Source: an uncultured Blautia sp. (lineage in GTDB: Bacteria; Bacillota; Clostridia; Lachnospirales; Lachnospiraceae). Taken from it: DNA of 64,000 nt. Shown here in pieces: positions 42,225 through 51,878 of this stretch (position 1 is the first letter of the stretch; the number at the start of each line of letters is the position of its first letter). The translations under genes were made by a program, and so were the position numbers. The DNA lies in the NCBI GenBank assembly GCA_900541985.1, contig UQLX01000005.1, forward strand, positions 1 through 64,000, written 5' to 3'. Under the pieces are notes generated by a model, which ran no database searches, had not been told where the DNA came from, and saw nothing but the letters and a program-made list of their open reading frames with translations.

Positions 42225-43646
42225 ATGAAGAAAAAAAATAGATTTTTTAAAAGTCTGCGTTTTCGTATCCTGATCATTCTGGTGATTCTGGGAATTGTAC
42301 CAGGAGTGATCGTTACACAGTTTATGATCACGGGGTATGAAAAGAAGGCGATAGATATAAGTGCAGGTGAGGTCAGTACTCAGTGCAGGATCCTGTGCAA
42401 CCAGATCATAAAAGAAAATTATCTCAATGACTCCAGCTCCGAAGCGGTAAACAGCAGGCTGGAGTTATTGTCTAATGTTTATGGCGGAAGGATCCTCCTG
42501 GTTGACAGAGATTTTAAGATCGTTAAGGATACCTATCATGTGGAAGAGGGCAAAACCCTGATCTCTTCCAGACTGATCCGCTGTTTTAAAAGCGGAGAGA
42601 TCCTGGAATATAAAAATGACGATCATTCGCTGACACTTGCGGTTCCCATAAAAAGTGCAGACGTTCCCCAGGTACAGGGAACTATGCTGGTCACGGTATC
42701 AGGCAGTGAGATTGCTGCAGTAGTAACAGAATTGAGATATCAGGGAATCCTGATTGCAGCGGTGATCGTTGTTTTATCAGGATTTCTGGCTTATCTGCTG
42801 GCAACTGTGCTGGTAAAGCCGCTTGCCCGTGTAACCAAATCCATAGAGGATCTGACAGACGGGTATCAGAACGAGGCGATCTCAGTTCCGGACTATACAG
42901 AAACAGAGCTTATTACGGATGCATTTAACAAGATGCTTACCCGGATGAAGGTACTGGATGAATCGCGTTCTGAATTTGTATCCAATGTGTCTCATGAGCT
43001 GAAAACACCTATGACTTCTATGAAAGTACTGGCAGATTCGCTGGTAGGACAGGAAGGAGTCCCGGAGGAACTTTATCAGGAATTTCTGAGAGATATCACA
43101 GCAGAGATCGACCGGGAAAACAGAATCATCACAGATCTTTTAAGTCTGGTAAAAATGGACAAAAAAACAGCGGACCTTTCAATCCAGCATATGGATATCA
43201 ATCAGCTTCTGGAGGATATCCTGAAACGTCTGCGGCCTATTGCAGATAAAAGGAGCATTGATCTGATCCTTGACAGCTTCCGGCCAGTGGAGGCGGATGT
43301 GGATGAGATTAAATTTACTTCCGCTATCAGCAATCTGGTAGAGAATGCGATTAAATATAATGTGGATGACGGATGGGTACGAGTATCCATTGATGCGGAT
43401 CATAAATATTTTTATGTGACAGTTGCCGATTCTGGCATGGGAATTCCCGAGGATTCTCTGGATCGGGTTTTTGAGAGGTTTTATCGTGTTGACAAATCAC
43501 ACTCCCGTGAGATCGGTGGTACCGGTCTCGGACTTGCCATTACCAGAAGCAGTATCGCCATGCATCATGGTGTGATCAAGGTATTCAGCCGGGAAGGCGA
43601 GGGAACTACTTTTTCCGTTCGTATTCCGCTGTCGTATATTCCATAG
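42225..43646 (+). CDS. Membrane sensor histidine kinase (HAMP-HisKA-HATPase)
   Basis: A 473-aa kinase. Two TM segments (about residues 12-32 and 172-195) flank an extracytoplasmic sensor domain. The HAMP domain is followed by the phosphorylated His257 in VSHELKTPMTS, the N box NLVENAIKYN, and ADSGMGIPED and GGTGLGLAITRS ATP-lid motifs. Partner of the upstream regulator. The signal is unknown; WalK-like by architecture. Confidence 0.93.
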   Translation: MKKKNRFFKSLRFRILIILVILGIVPGVIVTQFMITGYEKKAIDISAGEVSTQCRILCNQIIKENYLNDSSSEAVNSRLELLSNVYGGRILLVDRDFKIVKDTYHVEEGKTLISSRLIRCFKSGEILEYKNDDHSLTLAVPIKSADVPQVQGTMLVTVSGSEIAAVVTELRYQGILIAAVIVVLSGFLAYLLATVLVKPLARVTKSIEDLTDGYQNEAISVPDYTETELITDAFNKMLTRMKVLDESRSEFVSNVSHELKTPMTSMKVLADSLVGQEGVPEELYQEFLRDITAEIDRENRIITDLLSLVKMDKKTADLSIQHMDINQLLEDILKRLRPIADKRSIDLILDSFRPVEADVDEIKFTSAISNLVENAIKYNVDDGWVRVSIDADHKYFYVTVADSGMGIPEDSLDRVFERFYRVDKSHSREIGGTGLGLAITRSSIAMHHGVIKVFSREGEGTTFSVRIPLSYIP

Positions 43647-43656
43647 GAGGTGCCGG

Positions 43657-44595
43657 ATGAAGAAATTTTTTAACATGCTTCTTCTGGCGGTCTTTATCTG
43701 TGCAGCTGCGGGCTGCAGCATTGAGGTAAAAGACAAGGAGAAGGAGCCGGCAAAATATAATTTCTACTATATAAATGTATCAGAAACATCCCTGAAGGAA
43801 GAAGCTTATCAGCCTAAGGAAGAAACACGGGATCTGATGGTGCGTGAGCTGATGCAGAGCATCAGCAGCAAAAATGCTCCGGAGGACGGTCTGGCGCTTC
43901 TTCCGGAAAATGTCACCCTGGATTCCTATGATTTTAAAGAAGACGCGCTGGTGATCGACTTCAGTGAGGAATATAATAAAATGAGCAGAGCCAGAGAAGT
44001 ACTGACAAGATCGGGAATTGCCATGACATTTTTGCAGGTGCCGGATATTGATAAAGTACGGTTTACCATCAAAGGTCAGGAACTGACAGATTCGCGCAAC
44101 CATAAGGTAGGAGATATGACGAAAAACAGTTTTCTGGAGATTTCAGGGAAGGATGCTGAAAGCTATCGATATGATACATTTACCCTGTATTTTACCGACA
44201 AAAGCGGAAAGCGCCTGGTAAAAGAACAGCGCAATATTTATTACAGACGTAGTATTCCAAAAGAACAGGTGGTTTTGGAGCAGCTTGCAAAGGGACCTCT
44301 GGAGGAAGGAAACTGTGCGGTGATACCGGAAGACTCTCATGCTCTCAGTGCGGTGATCGCTGACCGGATCTGTTATATTGATATGAATCGTGCCTTTAAG
44401 GCAGAGGTGTCCGGTGTAGAAGAAGCCGTACAGCTTTATGCGGTGGTAAATTCCATACTGGATTCCTGCGAGGCAGACAAGGTCCAGATTTCTGTGGAAG
44501 GAAGTCTGGAAGGAAATATGAGAAATAATATGCCTCTTTATACGTTTTATCAGAAAAATGAAGAACTGGTTGTTCAGGAGAAAGCTGCTTCCTGA
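43657..44595 (+). CDS. GerMN-domain lipoprotein
   Basis: A 312-aa protein with a lipoprotein signal (LLLAVFICAAAGCSI) and two GerMN repeats: residues about 35-165 and 170-300, each ending in the pattern of short beta strands with AMTFLQVPDIDKVRF and AVVNSILDSCEADKVQI. GerM proteins act in sporulation and germination at the spore membrane. Here it follows a two-component system, as in many Clostridia, so it may be its target or a sensor partner. Confidence 0.85.
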   Translation: MKKFFNMLLLAVFICAAAGCSIEVKDKEKEPAKYNFYYINVSETSLKEEAYQPKEETRDLMVRELMQSISSKNAPEDGLALLPENVTLDSYDFKEDALVIDFSEEYNKMSRAREVLTRSGIAMTFLQVPDIDKVRFTIKGQELTDSRNHKVGDMTKNSFLEISGKDAESYRYDTFTLYFTDKSGKRLVKEQRNIYYRRSIPKEQVVLEQLAKGPLEEGNCAVIPEDSHALSAVIADRICYIDMNRAFKAEVSGVEEAVQLYAVVNSILDSCEADKVQISVEGSLEGNMRNNMPLYTFYQKNEELVVQEKAAS

Positions 44596-44631
44596 CAACC
44601 CCATATGTTCAAAAATAGAAAGGGAAGGCTT

Positions 44632-46878
44632 ATGACAAGACGGCCGTTATGTTTTGTGTGTCTGATCTTTATGATGTGTATGTGCCTGGGAGATCTGGCA
44701 GGGATGTCTCTGATCAGGGGAAATCCTCTGCCGGAACAGGTTCAGGAATATATCAGTACACATCCGGATGCTGTGATCGTCGGGGAGGTCCAGCGGTGCC
44801 AGGCCACAGACGTTTCCTTTTCTGTCTATCTGAAACAAGTCTCTCTGATCTGTCGGTCAGAAAAAATTCCCATTGAAAATGTAAGAGTGTTTTTAAAAAA
44901 GAAAGAAGAAATTTCGGCGGGATCGCTTATTTCTGTTTCAGGAAAACTGGAACAGACAGAACCGCCACGTAATCCGGGAGAGTTTGATTCCAGGCAGTAT
45001 TATGCCTGCGAGCATATTTATTATTTTATGAAGCAGGGTATTATCAGGAAAAAAAGTACCGGCTCTTTCGGATATCAGCAGATGCTTCTGAATCTAAAAG
45101 ACAGGATACGGGCAGTATTAAGGAAATGTGCCGGAAGGGATTCTCCTGTTTTTGAGGCAATGCTGCTTGGAGAAAAGAGTGACCTGGAAGAAGCCAGGAA
45201 GCTGAGATATCAAATGGCAGGAATGATTCATATACTGGCTATTTCCGGACTGCATATCAGTATTCTGGGAATGGGGATTTTTTCTCTGCTGAAAAAGACA
45301 GGATTTGGAAACGGTACAGCAGGTGTATTTGTGCTTTTTCTTATGCTCCAGTATGGAATACTGACTGGAGGAAGCGTGTCGGCTATGAGGGCTGTATGTA
45401 TGTTTGTCATTTCTGTGGGGGCAAAAATCCTGGGACGAAGCTACGATCTTCTGACGGCGCTGGCGCTGTCTGCAATTCTGCTTCTTCTGGATTCGCCGGC
45501 GTATTTATACAGCAGCAGTTTTCTTTTGTCTTTTGGGGCAGTGGTGGGAATCGGAGCGGTGACACCGTGGATGATAAAAATTACAGGTATCAGAGGAAAA
45601 ACGGGGAAAAGCCTGATTTCCTCTCTGGCGGTTCAGCTGGCTATGCTTCCGGTAATGCTGCGGTTTTTTGGAGAAGTGTCTGTTGTGGGAATATTTCTGA
45701 ATCTGGCGATCCTTCCTACAGTGGGGGGCGTGCTGCTCAGTGGATTGTGCTGCTGTATGCTTGGGCTCTGGAACAGCCGTCTGGGAATTCTGGCAGCTGC
45801 TCCCGGAAGAATCCTTCTGTGGGGATATGAAAAACTTTGTATCCTGGCAGGAAAGCTTCCGTTTTGCACCTGGATTGGAGGGAAACCGGAAATCTGGAAG
45901 TGCATCCTGTACTATTTTTTACTTGCTGCTGGCATTTTATCAGGTCTTTATGCAGCCGAAAGACTCCGGAATCGGGAAGAAAAGGAGAGCTTCAGACGTC
46001 TGATAAAAGGAAGGTTGTCGTTTGGTCTGTGCAGTCTGTTTGCTTTTTCGGGGATTCTGCTCCTGTCCTGGAAGTCCCGCGACAGCCTTCGGATTACCTG
46101 TCTGGATATCGGGCAGGGAGACGGAATCGTTCTGGAAATGCCACAAGAAGGTGTATTTCTTATGGACTGTGGAAGCAGCAATAAAAATAATATTGCCATG
46201 TATCAGCTGCTTCCTTATCTGAAAAGCAGAGGAATCTCTTATATAGACGGTATCCTGATCTCTCATACTGATCAGGATCATATCAGTGGAATCCTGGAGC
46301 TTCTGGAATATATGTCCCGGGGATTGACGGCTATAAGGGCAGGTGTTTTGCTGCTTCCTGACTGGAGCCACCCGCCGGAGATATATCAGGAGCTTTGCAG
46401 TCTGGCAGAGGCAGCGGGGGTAAAAGTGGATTTTATTGGAAAAGGGGACTGCTTTTCCAGTGGAAAGGTGAAATTTCGGATACTGGCGCCCTTAGAGGCT
46501 TCCGCAGGGGAAAATGTAAATGAAGAAGGTATGGTAATGGAACTGGAATATGGAGAATTTCAGGGACTTTTTACCGGGGATATTGGATCTGACACAGAGA
46601 AAAAGCTTCTGCCTGTATTGCGGGATGTGGATTTTTTGAAAACAGCACATCATGGATCGAGACATTCCACCTGTCAGGAATTTCTTGACCGGGTAAAACC
46701 GGAACTGGCGGTGATCTCGTGTTCGGCTTCCAATACCTACGGACATCCTTCTCCGGAAACTACGCTCCGTATGAAAAAAAGTGGAGTAAAGGTAGAGTTT
46801 ACCATGAAAAACGGGGCTGTTACAGTGTCTGCTGACGGAAAGCATATCAGCACAGAACGGTTTGTGGAAGAATCGTAA
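44632..46878 (+). CDS. comEC: ComEC/Rec2-family DNA uptake channel
   Basis: A 748-aa membrane protein. An N-terminal OB-like domain, a central ComEC channel with many TM helices (MAGMIHILAISGLHISIL near residue 210) and a C-terminal metallo-beta-lactamase domain (CLDIGQGDGIVLEM, SHTDQDHISG, FLKTAHHGSRHS). It moves single-stranded DNA into the cell. The ATG at 44632 follows GGGAAGG; the ATG at 44605 has no ribosome binding site. Confidence 0.92.
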   Translation: MTRRPLCFVCLIFMMCMCLGDLAGMSLIRGNPLPEQVQEYISTHPDAVIVGEVQRCQATDVSFSVYLKQVSLICRSEKIPIENVRVFLKKKEEISAGSLISVSGKLEQTEPPRNPGEFDSRQYYACEHIYYFMKQGIIRKKSTGSFGYQQMLLNLKDRIRAVLRKCAGRDSPVFEAMLLGEKSDLEEARKLRYQMAGMIHILAISGLHISILGMGIFSLLKKTGFGNGTAGVFVLFLMLQYGILTGGSVSAMRAVCMFVISVGAKILGRSYDLLTALALSAILLLLDSPAYLYSSSFLLSFGAVVGIGAVTPWMIKITGIRGKTGKSLISSLAVQLAMLPVMLRFFGEVSVVGIFLNLAILPTVGGVLLSGLCCCMLGLWNSRLGILAAAPGRILLWGYEKLCILAGKLPFCTWIGGKPEIWKCILYYFLLAAGILSGLYAAERLRNREEKESFRRLIKGRLSFGLCSLFAFSGILLLSWKSRDSLRITCLDIGQGDGIVLEMPQEGVFLMDCGSSNKNNIAMYQLLPYLKSRGISYIDGILISHTDQDHISGILELLEYMSRGLTAIRAGVLLLPDWSHPPEIYQELCSLAEAAGVKVDFIGKGDCFSSGKVKFRILAPLEASAGENVNEEGMVMELEYGEFQGLFTGDIGSDTEKKLLPVLRDVDFLKTAHHGSRHSTCQEFLDRVKPELAVISCSASNTYGHPSPETTLRMKKSGVKVEFTMKNGAVTVSADGKHISTERFVEES

Positions 46879-46987
46879 AAATGGTACTGTGCAAAAGCCG
46901 GCTTTTACAGACTGCGGGGATTTGGGTTGCGGGCAGAGCCAAATCTCTGTATAATTATAGGAGATTAATAACAGAAGGAGTTTAAAC

Positions 46988-47971
46988 TTGAAAAGCTTAC
47001 AGGAAGATTTAAAAACAGGAAATTTTAAGGCTGTTTATCTTTTGTTTGGAGAGGAAGCCTATCTCAGACAGCAGTATAAAGAGAGACTGCTGCATGCATT
47101 CAATCCGGATGGAGACACTATGAATTTCAGCCGATATGAGGGAAAGGGGATCGAGGTTCGTGAAATGATCGATCTCTGTGAGACAATGCCCTTTTTTGCG
47201 GATTACAGGGTGATTCTTGTGGAAAACTCCGGATTTTTTAAGAACAAATGTGAAGAACTTGCAGATTATATAAAAACGCTTCCGGAATATGTGAAAATGA
47301 TTTTTGTGGAGGAAGAAGTAGACAAAAGAAGCCGTATGTATAAGGCTGTTAAAAATATTGGTCGTGTAACAGAGTTCTCACGTCAGGATGAAAAATCTTT
47401 GATGCGTTGGGCTGCAGGAATTCTGGGGCAGGAAGGGTGCAGGATCAAAACCTCGGATATGGAGCTTTTTCTCACAAAAACAGGAACGGATATGGGAAAT
47501 ATCCGTATGGAGCTGGAAAAACTGATTTCCTATACGGCAGGCAGAGATATTATTACTACAGAAGACATTGAGGCAGTCTGCACTACACAGACTGCAAATA
47601 AAATTTTTGAGATGGTTCGTGCAGTAACTGAGAAAAATCAGAAGCGGGCGTTGGAGCTTTATTATGATCTTCTTACACTGAAGGAGCCGCCTATGAGGAT
47701 TCTGTTTCTTCTGTCGAAACAGTTTCATCAGCTTTTTCTGGCAAAAAAAATGGCGGAAGAGGGCGCTTCCCAGCCGGAGATTGCGTCCCGTTTGGGTGTG
47801 CCCTCTTTTGTGGCAAGAAATATTGCGGCCTGTGCCCGTTCCTATTCATCCGGGGAGCTTCGCAGGGCAGAAGAGGATTTTGTGGAAGCAGAAGAGGCGG
47901 TAAAGACAGGACGCCTTCAGGATGTACTCAGTGTGGAGCTGCTGATCGTAAAATACAGCTCCGCCAGATAA
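46988..47971 (+). CDS. holA: DNA polymerase III delta subunit
   Basis: A 327-aa clamp-loader subunit (YqeN-like): FKAVYLLFGEEAYLRQQYK at the N-terminus, an AAA-type fold without Walker A, and a helical C-terminal collar (FLLSKQFHQLFLAKKM). TTG start at 46988 with AAGGAG 8 nt upstream. comEC-holA is the normal Firmicutes order; rpsT, which usually follows, is 8.5 kb away here. Confidence 0.93.
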   Translation: MKSLQEDLKTGNFKAVYLLFGEEAYLRQQYKERLLHAFNPDGDTMNFSRYEGKGIEVREMIDLCETMPFFADYRVILVENSGFFKNKCEELADYIKTLPEYVKMIFVEEEVDKRSRMYKAVKNIGRVTEFSRQDEKSLMRWAAGILGQEGCRIKTSDMELFLTKTGTDMGNIRMELEKLISYTAGRDIITTEDIEAVCTTQTANKIFEMVRAVTEKNQKRALELYYDLLTLKEPPMRILFLLSKQFHQLFLAKKMAEEGASQPEIASRLGVPSFVARNIAACARSYSSGELRRAEEDFVEAEEAVKTGRLQDVLSVELLIVKYSSAR

Positions 47972-47974
47972 AAT

Positions 47975-48165
47975 TCTGTTTGTGGAAGTGGAGTGGATTT
48001 AAGTTTCTTATTATCCACAGACAATGTATATGAGAAAAAAGCAGATCATGTGTTGTGCTGCGTTTCCTGGTAAACCTCACAAGACACTATGATCTGCTTT
48101 TTTGCATCTGTGCATATCCTTTACTGACAAAAAATCATATTCCACCCCACTTCACAAACACAAAT
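47975..48165. repeat. Intergenic palindromic repeat, copy 2
   Basis: The whole element folds on itself: TGTTTGTGGAAGTGGAGTGG at one end pairs with CCACCCCACTTCACAAACA at the other. Inside, AAAAAAGCAGATCAT pairs with ATGATCTGCTTTTTT. It shares a segment of about 46 bp with copy 1 (32818-32863). The inner hairpin plus T-run could terminate holA transcription. Confidence 0.85.
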
Positions 48166-48191
48166 TTACAGAAGAAAACGATACAATATGA

Positions 48192-48359
48192 TTAAGGATG
48201 ACAGAGTGAATTTTTCTTAATCTGCTCAAGCCCAAGACGAATGAGTTCCACAGTGGCCTGATTGCGGTTGGGAAAACGGTGTTCAAAACGGAAATCCTCG
48301 ATTTCTTTAAACATTTCTTCATCTACTGTGATGGAATACCGTGGTTTATCGGTTGCCAT
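48192..48359 (-). CDS. Small ribbon-helix-helix-like protein
   Basis: A 55-aa protein: RYSITVDEEMFKEIEDFRFE then NRNQATVELIRLGLEQI, the beta-strand plus two-helix pattern of MetJ/Arc-type DNA-binding proteins. AGGAGGTGATGTT precedes the ATG at 48359. It is divergent from another RHH gene at 48528, so the pair may share operators. Could be a lone regulator or an antitoxin; no toxin-like partner is visible. Confidence 0.7.
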   Translation of the reverse strand: MATDKPRYSITVDEEMFKEIEDFRFEHRFPNRNQATVELIRLGLEQIKKNSLCHP

Positions 48360-48446
48360 AACATCACCTCCTGATGTTTCTATTTTAGCATCAGTGAACC
48401 ACATATGCAAGTATTGGAAATACTTGAGCTATAAAAATTTTTTTAA

Positions 48447-48500
48447 TTGACAAGTGAATCACCTAATCACTATAATGAAACCAGAGAATCACTGAATCAC
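48447..48500 (+). promoter_or_regulatory. Promoter with four AATCAC boxes
   Basis: TTGACA (48447-48452) and TATAAT (48471-48476) are 18 bp apart. GAATCAC/TAATCAC boxes lie at 48456, 48464, 48486 and 48494, two pairs with 8-bp internal spacing, one pair inside the promoter spacer and one just downstream. Such tandem short boxes are typical of RHH autorepression. Confidence 0.65.
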
Positions 48501-48527
48501 CATAAAGAGGGGGAAGGAGTTAAGGTG

Positions 48528-48695
48528 ATGTCCATGAAAAAAAGAATGATACTGGCAATACCGGAGGAACTGGAAAAAGAGCTGGTCAATCTAAAAGAAA
48601 CGGTATTTTCAGATATATCATATTCAGAAATGTATCGACAATTATTACGCATGGGGCTTGATGTGCTAAAGGAGAAAAAAGGAGAAGAAATATGA
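48528..48695 (+). CDS. Ribbon-helix-helix regulator
   Basis: A 55-aa protein starting MSMKKRMILAIPEELEKEL, with a second helix SYSEMYRQLLRMGLDVL; a CopG/Arc-like fold. GGAAGGAG precedes the ATG at 48528. It overlaps the following broken exported-protein gene by ATGA. Likely binds the AATCAC boxes in its own promoter. Confidence 0.7.
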   Translation: MSMKKRMILAIPEELEKELVNLKETVFSDISYSEMYRQLLRMGLDVLKEKKGEEI

Positions 48696-49072
48696 AGAAA
48701 AAACGGTAATTATAATATTGGCTGGAAGCATGGCGCTGGGAACTGCATCGACAGTTTATGCTGCACAGACAGAAGAAATGACAGAGGCAGAGACAGAAGA
48801 TGCGCTTTTGTATCTTTATGGAAGTTGGATACAGGGTTCGTCTATGTCTAGGAAAGCTGCTGAAGCTGGAGGCAGATCCGGAGCTTTCTGATTTCCAGTT
48901 TAAAATAGATTTTGATCATGGAAAACAGACAGGAGTGCTGTCAGTCTGGTCCGGAGGCAAGATCGGATTTTCCTGGGATGGAGGAACTTCAATTATCTAC
49001 AACTATGTGACTACGGATACAGACAGTATTACGCTGGAAAACAAACAGGATACGGAAAAACTGTTGTTTTAA
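48692..49072 (+). pseudogene. Frameshifted small exported protein
   Basis: After ATGAAGAAAAAA the frame stops at once. One base further the sequence reads VIIILAGSMALGTASTVYAA, a clear signal peptide, then an acidic stretch, then another frame change, after which LEADPELSDFQFKIDFDHGK and VWSGGKIGFSWDGG continue to 49072. So at least two frameshifts break what was about a 125-aa secreted protein coupled to the RHH gene. A slippery A-run at 48695-48702 lies at the first break. Confidence 0.65.
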
Positions 49073-49157
49073 AAATGGTATCCGAAGAAACACAGAACTG
49101 AGAAATGTGAAATACAATTTTAGAAAATCCTGTCGGGAATAAGGAAGAAGATTTTTT

Positions 49158-50249
49158 ATGGATTTAAAAAAGGCAACGGAGCTGCTGTACAGAAAAATAC
49201 AGAAAAAAATGGAACAGGATATTTTGTCTGCAGAAAAAAATGTGGCAAAGAAGGATACTCCGGAGCAGAAAATCGCATTTTCTTTTTCAGAGGAACTGCC
49301 GGATCTTTTGTTGAAACAGGGCTTTCTTTTTTGTCAGGAGCAGAAAAAAGGGCTGGGCGAAGACTTCTGCCTTGCAGAATACAGACGGGATCAGCTCCTG
49401 ATCGGTGTCTTTGACGGCTGCGGAGGGAGCGGCGCCCGTATATATCCGAAGCTGGAAGGACATACAGGCGCATATGTGGCTTCCAGGGCAGCGACCCGGG
49501 CGGTGAAAAGATGGTTCCGGAAGCAGAAGGAAGATCAGGAGAATAGCCTGAAGACCTGTATTGATGCGGAACTTGACATATGCCGGTCTTTTGCCGGGAC
49601 AGCATCGGTACTCAAAGGCAGCCTGAACAGAGAATTCCCCACCACAATGGCAATGTTCTGCTTAAAAAAACAGGAAGCGGAGTTTTTCTGGTGCGGAGAT
49701 TCCAGAGGGTATTTTCTTGACCGGGAAGGGCTTCATCAGGTGACCGTGGATGATGTAACGGTAACAGATGCCATGCAGAATCTCAGAGAGGATGCGCCGA
49801 TGACTAATGTAATCTCTGTCTCCCGCCCCTATGAGATCCACAGACGGAAGCTGGAACTGAAAAATCCGGGGATACTGCTTGTCGCCACAGACGGATGCTT
49901 TGGTTATCTTACTTCTCCTATGGAGTTTGAAAGGCTGCTTCTGGAAACCCTGCAGGATGCCGGAGATTTAAAAGAATGGAAGGAAAAACTCAGAGAAAAG
50001 ATCGGAAAAGTGGCAGGAGATGATTATACACTGGGACTGTGGATCTGCGGATCTGACAGCTTCAGACACCTGAAAGGATATATGAAACCCCGTCTGGATC
50101 ATATGTCTGTAGTTTTGCGAGCTGACGGTCAGACAGAGGAAAAGCTGTATGAACAGTGGGAATGCTACAGAAGGATCTATGAAAGTCTCTGGCAGAAAGG
50201 GCAGGAGTTTTCCGACGAAGAAGCCGGATGTGGAGAGAAAGAGAAATGA
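49158..50249 (+). CDS. PP2C-family protein phosphatase
   Basis: A 363-aa metal-dependent Ser/Thr phosphatase: GLGEDFCLAEY, the metal motif VFDGCGGSG near residue 94, TTMAMFCLKKQEAEFFWCGDSRGYFL, LLVATDGCFGYL and AGDDYTLGLW. It should reverse phosphorylation by the kinase encoded next, with which it overlaps by 4 nt. Longer than stand-alone PrpC-type enzymes (about 250 aa). Confidence 0.88.
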   Translation: MDLKKATELLYRKIQKKMEQDILSAEKNVAKKDTPEQKIAFSFSEELPDLLLKQGFLFCQEQKKGLGEDFCLAEYRRDQLLIGVFDGCGGSGARIYPKLEGHTGAYVASRAATRAVKRWFRKQKEDQENSLKTCIDAELDICRSFAGTASVLKGSLNREFPTTMAMFCLKKQEAEFFWCGDSRGYFLDREGLHQVTVDDVTVTDAMQNLREDAPMTNVISVSRPYEIHRRKLELKNPGILLVATDGCFGYLTSPMEFERLLLETLQDAGDLKEWKEKLREKIGKVAGDDYTLGLWICGSDSFRHLKGYMKPRLDHMSVVLRADGQTEEKLYEQWECYRRIYESLWQKGQEFSDEEAGCGEKEK

Positions 50250-51148
50250 ATATTAAAGGCTATGAACTGAACGGAGAATTAAAAACTACAAACAGTGGAT
50301 TCTCCAAATGGGGTTATGCCCGTAAAAATGGAACAACGTATTTTATCAAGGAATTTATCGATCCGGTATATCCTGTACACACAGAGCTTCTGGATCCGGC
50401 GCTGGTTCGGAGAAAACAGGAAATCTGTGAAAAATATTCCAGGCGAAGCTCAGAGCTTTACAGGGAGATAAACGCCTGCTCAGACGGGAATCTGGTATAT
50501 ATTGAAGAATTTTTCCGTCATGGAAGCCATTATTATCTGACGATGGAAAAAGTGACGGCAGTCAGCCGCAGGATCGTGGAAAAAACTTCTCAGGAGGATC
50601 GGATCCGTATCTGCAAATCACTTCTCCACAGCGTTGGAAGACTTCATCAGAAAGGAATTGTCCATGCGGATATCAAGCTGGACAATATTATGTTCCGGGA
50701 ACTGGCATCAGGAAAGATCGCAGGAAAGATTATTGACTTTGATAACAGCTTCCGGGAATCGGATCCTCCCAGCCCGGAGTCAGAGGTGTGTGGAGATCCG
50801 GTCTATATGGCGCCGGAAACCTATATGATGATGGCAGAAGAGGAGGGAAGACTTACTTCCGCAATTGATGTGTTTGCACTGGGGCTGGTATTTCATCAGA
50901 TTCTTTCGGGAGATCTTCCGAAATTTGACAGGAGCAGATACCAGTATCCTTTTGAGGCGGTACTGAACGGGGAAAGTCTGATCTGCAGCAGCAGGATTCC
51001 GGAATTATGGAAAAAGATGATCGAAGCCATGACAGAAAAAGACTGCAAAAAGAGGATCACGCTGGAGGAAGCTGAAAAAATCTGGAAAAAGCAGATGGAC
51101 CCGGTGAAAAAAACAACAGGATTTTTTACACCGGCAGGAGATCTTTAA
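50246..51148 (+). CDS. Ser/Thr protein kinase
   Basis: A 300-aa Hanks-type kinase without TM or PASTA domains: ATP Lys in TYFIKEF near 34, catalytic loop VHADIKLDNIM near 144, DFD in place of DFG near 166, and PVYMAPETYM. The DFD change is tolerated in some kinases but may alter activity. It overlaps the PP2C gene and precedes a vWA protein, a likely substrate. Confidence 0.88.
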   Translation: MNIKGYELNGELKTTNSGFSKWGYARKNGTTYFIKEFIDPVYPVHTELLDPALVRRKQEICEKYSRRSSELYREINACSDGNLVYIEEFFRHGSHYYLTMEKVTAVSRRIVEKTSQEDRIRICKSLLHSVGRLHQKGIVHADIKLDNIMFRELASGKIAGKIIDFDNSFRESDPPSPESEVCGDPVYMAPETYMMMAEEEGRLTSAIDVFALGLVFHQILSGDLPKFDRSRYQYPFEAVLNGESLICSSRIPELWKKMIEAMTEKDCKKRITLEEAEKIWKKQMDPVKKTTGFFTPAGDL

Positions 51149-51181
51149 CTAAATACAAAAAGAGAAGGAGAAGGATGGATA

Positions 51182-51865
51182 ATGGGGATCGGATTAAGGA
51201 TGACATACAATGTAGATATGGTTTTCTGTATTGATGCAACGGGAAGCATGTCACCGGTTATATCTAAAGTAAAGGAAAATGCCCTTTCTTTTTACCAGGA
51301 TGTGGTTCGTGTTATGGAAAGCAAGCAGAAGACCATTGACGGGATGCGAGTACGGGTAATTGTATTTCGTGATTATATTGCGGATAATGAACCAATGATG
51401 ACAACAGATTTTTTTGAACTGCCAGGCCAGGCAAAGGAGTTTGAGGCCTGTATCAACAGTATCAGGGCAATAGGAGGCGGAGATGAGCCGGAGGACGGAC
51501 TGGAGGCTCTGGCCTATGCTATTCGTTCCAGGTGGACAGAAGAAGGAACCAAGAGAAGAAATGTAATCGTAGTCTGGACAGACGCTTCTACTCATGAGAT
51601 CGGACATGGAAAGATTTCCGGACATTATCCCAATGGAATGCCGGAGAATTTCAGTCAGCTTACGGAATGGTGGGGAGACTGCCAGATGGAACCATATATC
51701 CGCAATGCGGCAAAACGTCTGATTCTGTTTGCTCCGGATGCGCCTTACTGGAAGCAGATCTCTTCAACCTGGAACAATGTGATCCATTATCCGTCTGTGG
51801 CAGGTAAGGGTCTGGAAGAATTTACTTATAAAGAGATTGTAGACGGAATCTGTAACAGTATCTGA
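51182..51865 (+). CDS. von Willebrand factor A domain protein (TerY-like)
   Basis: A 227-aa vWA protein with the MIDAS motif FCIDATGSMSP near residue 17, GGGDEPEDGLEALAYAI (third MIDAS Asp region) and VVWTDASTHEIG. Cytosolic, no signal peptide. With PP2C and kinase it forms the three-gene set known as the TerY-P triad in tellurite/stress-related systems. It probably recruits partners in a phosphorylation-dependent way. Confidence 0.88.
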   Translation: MGIGLRMTYNVDMVFCIDATGSMSPVISKVKENALSFYQDVVRVMESKQKTIDGMRVRVIVFRDYIADNEPMMTTDFFELPGQAKEFEACINSIRAIGGGDEPEDGLEALAYAIRSRWTEEGTKRRNVIVVWTDASTHEIGHGKISGHYPNGMPENFSQLTEWWGDCQMEPYIRNAAKRLILFAPDAPYWKQISSTWNNVIHYPSVAGKGLEEFTYKEIVDGICNSI

Positions 51866-51878
51866 GGAGGGACGGTAT

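Noticed and set aside
48192..48695. Toxin-antitoxin module
   Set aside because: Two RHH-type proteins are present but no toxin-like partner; the adjacent gene is a broken exported protein.
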